Positions 1-5,986 of a stretch of 5,986 nt of DNA are shown here, piece by piece. Made by a program: the position numbers and the translations under genes. The notes beneath the pieces were generated by a model that saw only the letters and a list, made by a program, of their open reading frames with translations, was not told the DNA's origin and ran no database searches. The stretch is taken from NCBI GenBank assembly GCA_002727755.1, contig PBXX01000030.1, forward strand, positions 66,179 through 72,164, written 5' to 3'. The stretch is from Gammaproteobacteria bacterium (GTDB taxonomy: Bacteria; Pseudomonadota; Gammaproteobacteria; Pseudomonadales; Pseudohongiellaceae). The first letter of the stretch is position 1. Each line of letters opens with the position of its first letter.

Positions 1-1038
1 ATGATCCGGGAAGTATTGATGACTCGCCGAATGCCACCAGGTCAAATTGATGGACACATTGGAGATTTCATCAACGACAGACTGGTTGATAATAAGGATG
101 TCCGGAATATCATTGCATGGGTTGAGGCAGGTGCTCCCAAGGATGGAGATTATGACCCACTTGCCAATTTAGATTGGCCAGAGTCAAAGTGGGCTTTTGG
201 TGAACCAGATATGATACTCGATATACCTGCTACCACTGTTCCTGCGACTGGCAATGGAGTTTTTGTTAACGTAAAAGTTGTATTTGATATGCCTGAGGAT
301 CGATGGTTGCGGGGAAGTCAGATAATTGCCGGTGATCGCACCGTTTTGCACCACACGGTAAACAGATTGGATTTCCCTGGTGAATCCGGTCGTCGATTTT
401 TAGGTGGCAGCGGTAATCCTGATAAGGCAGATATCACTGCATACATTCCAGGTGATACACCAGATCTAGCTCCGCCTAATACTGGTGGGTTAGTAAAGGC
501 GGGCTCTACGTTAAACCTGAACATGCACTACACGCCGAATGGACGTGAAACTGTTGATAGAAGTCAGCTTGGTGTTTGGTTCTATCCCAAGGGTGAGGAG
601 CCAGAGGAAAGAATGTCTGGACGCTGCGCGTGCGTCTTCCCTGGTGGTTGGACCACCATTCCAGCTCACGATCCTGCGTTTGAGCAAACTGCGAGTATCG
701 TCATCGAAAACGATGCCCATATCCACAGTTACTTGCCACATATGCATTTTCGTGGCAAGCGAATGCGTTTCTATGCTGATTACCCGGATGGTTCCAGCGA
801 AGAGCTAATCAACATTGCTAAGTACAATTATAATTGGCAACTCAGTTATACCTATGAAGAGCCAAAGTTTGTGCCAGCTGGAACTAAAATCACCGCGGTG
901 GCAGCCTGGGATAACTCGTCACAGAATCCAGCAAATCCGAATCCTGACCGAAATGTAGATTGGGGCAACGAAAGCTGGGACGAAATGTTTTTCGGAGCTG
1001 TTAAATGGAAAAATGTAGAACAGGGAGGCGGTGATTAG
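1..1038 (+). CDS. C-terminal part of a cytochrome c / copper type II ascorbate-dependent monooxygenase (PHM/DBH-like), 5'-truncated by the window edge
   Basis: The 345 visible residues match the copper type II monooxygenase fold (peptidylglycine alpha-hydroxylating monooxygenase / dopamine beta-hydroxylase), which hydroxylates C-H bonds using two copper sites. Candidate ligands are all present: H117-H118 (LHHTVN) and H176 (NMHYTPNG) for the first copper, and H247/H249 (PHMHFRGK) plus M329 (WDEMFFG) for the second. Residues 1-75 are not part of that fold. The RMPPG motif (M11) followed by an IIAWVEAGAP stretch looks like the end of a c-type cytochrome domain, with M11 a possible haem ligand. 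The expected CxxCH motif is absent, so it should lie upstream. The ATG at base 1 is therefore probably an internal methionine. In related proteins the order is redoxin, cytochrome c, copper monooxygenase. C209 and C211 (RCAC) may form a disulfide. The export signal is not visible. The gene ends at a TAG just before a strong terminator and converges with the - strand operon. The substrate is unknown. Confidence 0.85.
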   Translation: MIREVLMTRRMPPGQIDGHIGDFINDRLVDNKDVRNIIAWVEAGAPKDGDYDPLANLDWPESKWAFGEPDMILDIPATTVPATGNGVFVNVKVVFDMPEDRWLRGSQIIAGDRTVLHHTVNRLDFPGESGRRFLGGSGNPDKADITAYIPGDTPDLAPPNTGGLVKAGSTLNLNMHYTPNGRETVDRSQLGVWFYPKGEEPEERMSGRCACVFPGGWTTIPAHDPAFEQTASIVIENDAHIHSYLPHMHFRGKRMRFYADYPDGSSEELINIAKYNYNWQLSYTYEEPKFVPAGTKITAVAAWDNSSQNPANPNPDRNVDWGNESWDEMFFGAVKWKNVEQGGGD

Positions 1039-1076
1039 CTTTAATCATCCTTTCGTGATTAATTTGTCTCAATCCT

Positions 1077-1114
1077 AAAACCGATAGCCTATAAACTGAG
1101 AGGCTATCGGTTTT
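1077..1114. terminator. Bidirectional rho-independent terminator between convergent genes
   Basis: A perfect 10-bp inverted repeat, CCGATAGCCT (1081-1090) and AGGCTATCGG (1101-1110), is separated by a 10-base loop. It is flanked by AAAA on the left (1077-1080) and TTTTT on the right (1111-1115), so a U-tract follows the stem on either strand. It lies 38 bases after the stop of the copper monooxygenase and 26 bases after the stop of the DUF3237 gene, and is placed to end transcription from both sides. Confidence 0.93.
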
Positions 1115-1140
1115 TGTTGATCTTCTGAAATACTTTTTTA

Positions 1141-1632
1141 CTATAAGATTTCAAATATGTCGTAAGCGACTTTTCCTTCGACTTGTTTTGATTTGCCTAC
1201 AAAAACTTTATGATTCAACCAGTCGTATTCCTCTGATGCTGTATTGAACACAGGTGTGACTCTCCAATACAGTCCAGCATCACCTCGAGCCACTACTCCT
1301 TTATACGTCATGTAAATTATGGCGCCGTCGTCTGTTTCCAAGGTTATTCGCACATCTAGGCTGCTATGACCAGAAACTTGCGTGATCCAGTCGGCTCCAC
1401 CATTATGGACTGTGCCTTGCAATCGTGCCCCAGAAAAAGTGCCGCCTGTGATAGGGGCAATGGATGTGTGTCCAGCATCAAGCTGCGGATCAACGTCCAA
1501 TAAAAGCTCCATCAGAAACTCCGACTGAAGATCACTGGCCGGGGATTGCCCTGCTGCGGTAGATATTTGACCCAGCAGGATAAGACTCAAAAGAGCTGCT
1601 TGCAGTTTAATTTTTTTACATAAATAAGCCAT
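1141..1632 (-). CDS. Secreted DUF3237 family protein
   Basis: This 163-residue protein has an N-terminal signal peptide: a K6-K7-K9 n-region, a hydrophobic core at about 10-23 and a likely cleavage near A27/G28. It is predicted to be periplasmic or secreted. The mature part carries the DUF3237 pattern in order: an APITGGTFSG block (59-68), GGADW (78-82), TDDGAIIYM (100-108), a PVFNT block (127-131) and YDWLNHKVFVGKSK (136-149). The family is a small beta-barrel-like domain with no established biochemical role, and members I know of are often cytoplasmic, so the export signal is worth noting. The start is supported by AGGA at 1644-1641 with an 8-base spacer to the ATG. It is the last gene of the - strand group, 46 bases after the permease stop, and is followed by the shared terminator. 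Full length for the family; no frame damage seen. Confidence 0.88.
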   Translation of the reverse strand: MAYLCKKIKLQAALLSLILLGQISTAAGQSPASDLQSEFLMELLLDVDPQLDAGHTSIAPITGGTFSGARLQGTVHNGGADWITQVSGHSSLDVRITLETDDGAIIYMTYKGVVARGDAGLYWRVTPVFNTASEEYDWLNHKVFVGKSKQVEGKVAYDIFEIL

Positions 1633-1678
1633 GGGATTTTTCCTAGTAGTAGAAACACTTAATCTTATTGGTAATCGC

Positions 1679-3976
1679 TCAAGAAGTCATAATTTTTTGT
1701 ATTTTAAAATTAGAGTCAAATCGCTTAAGGATCGAAGGTAGATAGAAGAGATCTAGTACTAGAGCCAAAACGACTATAGGCACAAGTAATTTAGCGGATT
1801 GCTGAAAGTATAAGGTATTAGCAAATATTAAAACGGTAGTCCCCAAAGCGAGCACCATGGTTGTGATGGTGAGTGCCGGCCCCGCGGTAGTGATAGAGTT
1901 TCCAATTGCAGGTACTTTGGCAATTCCATCACGACGGTTTTCAAGATAGTGACTAAGAATATGTACTGTGTCATCGACGACCAAGCCTATACTTATGCTA
2001 AAGAGCATCATTACAAAGGGGTCAAGTTGACCAACTAATAGAGCCCAGAATCCAAAGACCATTGTCGCAGGCAATAAGTTAGGGATAACACTCAAAAGCC
2101 CAAAGTAAAGACTTTTAAAACCAAGAGTTAAACAGATAGTAATTAAAAGTAGACTAATGGAATAACCTTGCAGCAATTCAATCGTTACCAGCTCATCCAT
2201 CCTAGCAAAAAGTAAAACACCGCTACCATGAACCAGTGAGGCGGAGGGGAAATTCTCTGAAAACTCCTTTGTAATTCTCTGATCAAGATCGATCATTTGT
2301 TGATTAGACATCTCCCGAGCATTTATGACGACTGTGACTGCTGAATAGTCCTCATCAATAAATCTATTTAAGGGTATGAAGTTATCCTCTACTGTCTTGT
2401 AGGCATTCAAGTAATTTTCATTGGTCTGAATCTCTGTCGGTATACTGTATTTCTGCTCATCATTATCGCTAATAATTCTATTGATCGTTTTTATGACCTC
2501 AACTATGCTGATGACCGACTCGATCTCTTTCTGCTCTGACAACCAATTGGTAAATTCGTCAGTCTTTTGCAGAAAGAAAGGGTCGATAGCCCTGTCCTTA
2601 GTGTTGGTTTCGATGGCATAACTTAGACCTAAACCGCGATTCATTCTCTCTTCGACAACATCATAGTACTCACGAATTTCTGAGTCAGACGCTATGAAAT
2701 CCAAGCGGTTAAAGTCGGTCTGATTTAGCGGTAAAAGAATAAAAGTAAACACCGCCAAAGCGGTGCATAGAGAGAATATTGCCTTATCATTTTGAGTTGC
2801 GAATTTAATAATGCTACGAAGTTGGGGCTGCAAAAAGTTTACGCCACTCGCTTTCGAAACCGAAGAAATCTTCGAAATTCTAACCAACATGTATGGCAGC
2901 ATAAACACCGTTAGCATGTAGGCAAAGCCAATACCCACTGACACTATGCGTCCAAAATCCTGTATGGCAGGAGAAGAGGACATACTAAGGGAAGTGAATC
3001 CAATAGCGGTAGTTATCGCTGCAAGAGTTACGGGCCGCAGATTCGACTGCATGCTATAAATCATAGCATCAGTGTCATTTTTGTTTTGATGAAGACCCTG
3101 CTTGAATATCGATATTATATGCACACTATTTGCAACAGAGATGATGACAACAACTAAAGGGGCAATGACTGAGATGTTATTGAACGACAGATTAAAAAAA
3201 CCCAAAACACCAACAGTACAAATAATAGTGAATGCGACATGGATGAGAATGCATGCTCCAATCGCTAACGACTTAAAGCAGTAACAAATAACAGCAACAC
3301 AAAGAATAATGACCAGAGGCATTAACTTAGTTAGATCATCTACCATGTCTTGCTGACTTGCTTTTTCGAGTATCACATCTGAATTTGCAAGCACATTGAC
3401 CGTAGGGTGCGCAATTTTCAATTGATCTTTAAGCTCAAGCACAGAGTCAGCAATTTCAATTCTTTCAGTGTTGGTAGCTTCTCGTGTATTAACGTCAATG
3501 ATGGCAAATGTAAGGCTAGCGTCAGGCGAGAGCAAATTAGATGTTAAAAATCTCTCATTTCTGGCAGTTTCTCCTATTTCCGCTATTTCTGAATCGCTCA
3601 AGTCATTGATTGGCTCGCTGAATAATCGTCTTTGTGTTTCTGGGGATGTATAGCCGAGTATAGTCGTTATACCCTGAATTTTAGGAATTACAGTGAATTT
3701 TTCTGTCAGGTCAGCGATAGCTAAAAGTATTTTTCGATCAAAAACTGAATTATTTTTCTCAGCAATAAAAGCGAATCGAATTTCACCGTTTGATGGGAAG
3801 GTTCGATCAACTTCCTCTAATTCATTTAAATATGGATCACTTTTAGATAGTAATGCACTGAGTGAACTATCAAAAGTTGTTTTAAAGATTCCTGATCCAA
3901 AAATGCAGGTTAGAATCACAGAAAGAAAGAACAGCATAGTTCTGTTCAAAACAGTCGCTTCCGCGATTTTTGCCAT
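1679..3976 (-). CDS. MMPL-type RND superfamily permease, predicted inner-membrane exporter
   Basis: With the chosen ATG the protein has 765 residues and the duplicated RND layout: TM1 (about 13-32), a large periplasmic loop (33-217), TM2-6 (218-365), TM7 (399-416), a second large loop (417-601) and TM8-12 (601-747). The second half carries the proton-relay-like motif GLVVDDTVH (664-672, D668-D669). The matching site in the first half reads VANSVHI (281-287), with N283 where relatives commonly have Asp. At 765 residues it fits COG1033-type MMPL exporters, which move lipids or other hydrophobic compounds, rather than the roughly 1,000-residue AcrB type. No periplasmic adaptor or outer-membrane channel gene is in the window. 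The start is uncertain: the frame stays open to a TTG at 4039 (21 more residues, rich in Arg/Lys/Asn), and neither start has a clear Shine-Dalgarno site. I chose the ATG because of codon preference and because TM1 then begins at a usual distance. The substrate is unknown. Confidence 0.9.
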   Translation of the reverse strand: MAKIAEATVLNRTMLFFLSVILTCIFGSGIFKTTFDSSLSALLSKSDPYLNELEEVDRTFPSNGEIRFAFIAEKNNSVFDRKILLAIADLTEKFTVIPKIQGITTILGYTSPETQRRLFSEPINDLSDSEIAEIGETARNERFLTSNLLSPDASLTFAIIDVNTREATNTERIEIADSVLELKDQLKIAHPTVNVLANSDVILEKASQQDMVDDLTKLMPLVIILCVAVICYCFKSLAIGACILIHVAFTIICTVGVLGFFNLSFNNISVIAPLVVVIISVANSVHIISIFKQGLHQNKNDTDAMIYSMQSNLRPVTLAAITTAIGFTSLSMSSSPAIQDFGRIVSVGIGFAYMLTVFMLPYMLVRISKISSVSKASGVNFLQPQLRSIIKFATQNDKAIFSLCTALAVFTFILLPLNQTDFNRLDFIASDSEIREYYDVVEERMNRGLGLSYAIETNTKDRAIDPFFLQKTDEFTNWLSEQKEIESVISIVEVIKTINRIISDNDEQKYSIPTEIQTNENYLNAYKTVEDNFIPLNRFIDEDYSAVTVVINAREMSNQQMIDLDQRITKEFSENFPSASLVHGSGVLLFARMDELVTIELLQGYSISLLLITICLTLGFKSLYFGLLSVIPNLLPATMVFGFWALLVGQLDPFVMMLFSISIGLVVDDTVHILSHYLENRRDGIAKVPAIGNSITTAGPALTITTMVLALGTTVLIFANTLYFQQSAKLLVPIVVLALVLDLFYLPSILKRFDSNFKIQKIMTS

Positions 3977-4096
3977 TGACGGAGTTTTTAGGTTAAGTAA
4001 ATTCAAATGGGTAATTCTGTTTCGTCTAAAATACTTCAAAAGAATAGTGTTCTACCAAAAAACTTTAAATGCAATCTTACGCAATTTTTCAAAATG

Positions 4097-5107
4097 CTAT
4101 TTTCCAGTAAAAACGTCTAAGTCCGAAGCTAGGATTACCTCTCCATCATATAGCTCCTTTATTTCATCTAAAACAGTTGCTTCTTTTGTGCCATAAAATA
4201 ATCCATGATAAAGAATAAGCTTTTCCGGTCGGGCTACATTGGCCAATCGAGCCAACTCGTCTGAAGTGGTATGCACACTATTGTGATATCGCTGGAACGC
4301 AGGTGAATTTCTTTCCAGTCCCGACCGGCTGATCACCTCGTGAAATAGTAGGTCAACACCCTTAGATTTTTCTGCAATCAAGTCGCTGAAAGCTGTGTCG
4401 CCGGATATTACAATTGATATGTCATCCGTTACGATCTTAAAACTATAAGCAGGAGAGATGTCTCCGTGATTTGCGAGAAATGCCTCAATTTGAAGATCAT
4501 CCCTGTGAAGAATTATCCCTGGCTCAATAGTTGTGTCCTGGATCTTGAATCCCTCTGAATTAGCCACTGGCTGTAATCCATTGATTCTGAAATCTGCGTC
4601 TATAGCGATCATATCTGTTATCGCACTGGATATCCTCGAGATACCAAGTGGCCCCCAAACGAGCAAGGGATTTCTCCGTCGCCACCAGAGAGTATGTGCT
4701 AATTCAGATAAGTCCAAAGTGTGATCACTATGTAAGTGGGATAGGAAAACACAACAGATTTGGGAGGGATACAGCGAGGGTATGTCATATAAATAGCGAG
4801 CGATTGTAGCTTGGCGAACAGCTCCAGCGCCTGCGTCAAACAAGTAGGAATTCCCTTTGTGTATTACGGCAATACTAGGGCCAGCTCTATGAGCATCGGG
4901 AATAGGTGTGCCTGTGCCGAGAACGACCACCTTGGTTCCCGTTTGCATTTCACGATGGGTCGGTATTTCTCGAGCTTCGATCCTGGCGCTTGGCAAGGAT
5001 ATGGCAAATTCTCCCAAGCCGGTTGTGCTTGTTCGGCAGTTAACTAACACTGTCGCGAAAGCTGTGAGGATAAGAAGTGTTTTCATTTGGAGATATGGTG
5101 ACCGCAT
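4097..5107 (-). CDS. Exported metallo-beta-lactamase-fold hydrolase (RNase Z / arylsulfatase-like subgroup)
   Basis: This 336-residue protein has a full set of zinc-binding residues: HLHSDH (H124, H126, D128, H129), H214 (ANHGD), D237 (SGDTAF) and H301 (LYHGLF). It also has GTGTPIPD (64-71) and DAGAG (91-95). The HTTSDELARLA segment (279-289) before the last His is typical of the RNase Z-like branch. A hydrophobic stretch follows M8-K9 and ends at LVNC (21-24), so the protein should leave the cytoplasm. C24 could be a lipidated Cys, although Asn at -1 is a poor lipobox residue. Export argues against a tRNA-processing role and for hydrolysis of a small ester, lactone, sulfate or phosphate ester. 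The start is ambiguous: ATG at 5107 or ATG at 5086 (M8, giving a compact signal peptide); neither has a good Shine-Dalgarno site. It lies between the redoxin and permease genes on the same strand. Confidence 0.88.
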   Translation of the reverse strand: MRSPYLQMKTLLILTAFATVLVNCRTSTTGLGEFAISLPSARIEAREIPTHREMQTGTKVVVLGTGTPIPDAHRAGPSIAVIHKGNSYLFDAGAGAVRQATIARYLYDIPSLYPSQICCVFLSHLHSDHTLDLSELAHTLWWRRRNPLLVWGPLGISRISSAITDMIAIDADFRINGLQPVANSEGFKIQDTTIEPGIILHRDDLQIEAFLANHGDISPAYSFKIVTDDISIVISGDTAFSDLIAEKSKGVDLLFHEVISRSGLERNSPAFQRYHNSVHTTSDELARLANVARPEKLILYHGLFYGTKEATVLDEIKELYDGEVILASDLDVFTGK

Positions 5108-5146
5108 TGACTAGCAATAGATTTTACTTAAACAACTTCTTGGTTA

Positions 5147-5163
5147 TTATTTTGAGGACAGGC
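5147..5163 (-). repeat. Copy 1 of a short motif found upstream of two genes of the - strand group
   Basis: The - strand reads GCCTGTCCT followed by CAAAATAA. A near copy, GCCTGTCCT followed by AGAATAA, lies at 5836-5821 before the redoxin gene. This copy is in the 97-base gap between the redoxin stop and the MBL hydrolase start. It could be an operator or a promoter part, but two short copies can also arise by chance. Confidence 0.3.
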
Positions 5164-5204
5164 CTATAAACCCAAAACAAACTGCCGCTAGGTAAAGTTC
5201 ATAG

Positions 5205-5801
5205 CTAATTGTTGAAAATCGCAACAAGGCAGCCCTTAGAGTCTGGCACGTTATCCATATTCACTTGGTTTCCTTCCAATATGGTGTCCAAAGCATCCTT
5301 TAAGTACCACTCGCTAGCGCTGTTGCGCTGTGTCTCATAACCGAGCTGATCATTGATCGGTCCCCGAAACAGAACCTTCTGTGTTTTTGGATCAAATACG
5401 AAAGCTTCTGCTGTCCTTTCAACACCAAGCGCTTTAGCTAATCTCTGACCTTCGTCCTTCATTATCGGGAAATCTATGCCAAACTCTTCCGCCTCTTTCG
5501 AAATTCTACTCAGGTTGTCTTGGATATTCGAATTGAACATGGTGAAAGCAATATTTTTACCAGCGTATTCATCACGAACTTCACGATAATTAGGCAGAGC
5601 AATACGAGCTATTGGACAGCCAACACCTTGCACGTAGAAGACTGCAAGGTCGTATTTTTCATAATCTTCTAAAGTGTGAACGTCGCCCAGATGATCTGTT
5701 AGCTCAAACTCTGGAACGGATCGCAACCAATCATCACCCAGCACCGATGAGTAATAAATCGTTACTAATACTGCTATCGGACCGTATTTTAAAAATTTCA
5801 T
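5205..5801 (-). CDS. Stand-alone periplasmic redoxin (thioredoxin-fold) of the type fused to cytochrome c / copper monooxygenases
   Basis: With the chosen start the protein has 198 residues. Residues 1-22 look like a Sec signal peptide (K2, K5, hydrophobic core at 7-21, cleavage near VLG/DD), so it should act in the periplasm. The thioredoxin fold begins around VPEFELTDHLG (29-39). The active-site region is VQGVGCPIA (57-65) with one cysteine, C62, instead of CxxC. Further family blocks are MFNSNIQDN (88-96), GIDFPIMKDEGQ (108-119), RTAEAFVFDP (129-138) and FRGPINDQLGYETQ (145-158). A second cysteine, C191 (SKGCLV), is near the C-terminus. From memory, these blocks resemble the N-terminal redoxin domain of redoxin / cytochrome c / copper monooxygenase proteins. 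Here the chain stops seven residues after C191, about where the cytochrome would follow. An ATG at 5819 would add six residues, but AGGAG sits 8 bases before the ATG at 5801, so the shorter form is preferred. First gene of the - strand group. Confidence 0.87.
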   Translation of the reverse strand: MKFLKYGPIAVLVTIYYSSVLGDDWLRSVPEFELTDHLGDVHTLEDYEKYDLAVFYVQGVGCPIARIALPNYREVRDEYAGKNIAFTMFNSNIQDNLSRISKEAEEFGIDFPIMKDEGQRLAKALGVERTAEAFVFDPKTQKVLFRGPINDQLGYETQRNSASEWYLKDALDTILEGNQVNMDNVPDSKGCLVAIFNN

Positions 5802-5809
5802 CTTTTCCA

Positions 5810-5814
5810 CTCCT
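5810..5814 (-). promoter_or_regulatory. Shine-Dalgarno site deciding the redoxin start
   Basis: The - strand reads AGGAG here, followed by 8 bases and then the ATG at 5801. This is near-ideal spacing. The upstream in-frame ATG at 5819 has no comparable site, and the AGGAG lies inside the codons that the longer reading would use. The shorter start also places the signal peptide directly at the N-terminus. Confidence 0.8.
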
Positions 5815-5819
5815 GACAT

Positions 5820-5986
5820 CTTATTCTAGGACAGGCTGCAATAAATTGCTACTGCTAGCGCTTATGATGTCTAGATAAAATATAATAGAAACAATAAGTT
5901 AATTCTTCTGGCTTTAAGGTTTAAAGTTCTTGAGGCTCTGAACCATCGAGGGTAAGCTGAACTCATAAAAATCTACTGAGTTAAAG
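5820..5986. other. Non-coding right edge, probable promoter region of the - strand operon
   Basis: No coding frame of note lies in these 167 bases on either strand. The stretch is AT-rich, with a run around 5875-5900 that reads TTGTTTCTATTATATTTT on the - strand and could contain a -10 element (TATTAT). I could not pair it with a convincing -35 at 16-18 bases, so no exact promoter is called. The position, directly upstream of the first gene of the co-oriented group, is what suggests a promoter. Confidence 0.4.
5821..5836 (-). repeat. Copy 2 of the short motif, upstream of the redoxin gene
   Basis: The - strand reads GCCTGTCCT followed by AGAATAA, ending 19 bases before the redoxin ATG and just upstream of its Shine-Dalgarno site. 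It is in the same orientation relative to its gene as the copy at 5163-5147. TAGAAT inside it resembles a -10 box, but I found no good -35 partner. Confidence 0.3.

Noticed and set aside
511..808. Open frames on both strands inside the copper monooxygenase gene
   Set aside because: They overlap a region coding for conserved copper-binding motifs and have no domain signal of their own.
4040..4096. A possible weak hairpin around GCAAT...ATTGC-like bases after the hydrolase stop
   Set aside because: The arms are short and imperfect and no G/C-rich stem with a T-run is formed, so it is not a credible terminator.
3693..4196. A 167-codon + strand open frame across the permease start and the hydrolase end
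   Set aside because: It lies antisense to two well-supported genes, shows no recognisable family pattern, and has no clear ribosome binding site.
4811..5114. Two overlapping + strand open frames opposite the 5' half of the hydrolase gene
   Set aside because: They are antisense to the zinc-hydrolase coding sequence and lack any family pattern.
5855..5865. Palindromic bases GCTAGC / AGCGCT upstream of the redoxin gene
   Set aside because: Six-base palindromes are common by chance and there is no second copy or symmetric operator around them.
5612..5878. An 88-codon + strand open frame opposite the redoxin start
   Set aside because: It is antisense to the redoxin signal peptide and active-site region, with no supporting signal.

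Overview
The window looks like an envelope-function locus of a moderately AT-rich Gram-negative bacterium, most likely a marine or environmental gammaproteobacterium. That placement is an inference from the protein families (a redoxin / cytochrome c / copper monooxygenase relative, an MMPL-type RND permease, DUF3237). No rRNA, tRNA or other phylogenetic marker is present. I see no phage, transposon, CRISPR or RNA gene.

Layout: on the + strand, bases 1-1038 carry the C-terminal part of a PHM/DBH-like copper type II monooxygenase that almost certainly begins left of the window. It ends at a very clean bidirectional terminator (1077-1114). To the right, all four genes are on the - strand, so transcription runs from high to low coordinates: a periplasmic redoxin (5801-5205), a metallo-beta-lactamase-fold hydrolase with an export signal (5107-4097), a large MMPL/RND permease (about 3976-1679) and a secreted DUF3237 protein (1632-1141). 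The four are co-oriented, with gaps from 46 to about 120 bases and no convincing internal terminator, and they converge on the same terminator as the copper enzyme. They look like one operon. The 167 bases at the right edge (5820-5986) are non-coding and are the likely promoter region.

How the genes may work together: every product is predicted to be exported or membrane-bound. The redoxin belongs to the type that is elsewhere fused to a cytochrome c and a copper monooxygenase domain, and the tail end of just such a cytochrome c / copper monooxygenase protein lies at the left of this window. A reasonable but unproven picture is an envelope oxidation and processing module. In it, the copper enzyme hydroxylates a substrate, the redoxin handles thiol or electron chemistry, the MBL hydrolase and DUF3237 protein act on the substrate or product, and the RND permease moves a hydrophobic compound across or out of the inner membrane. 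No substrate can be read from the sequence.
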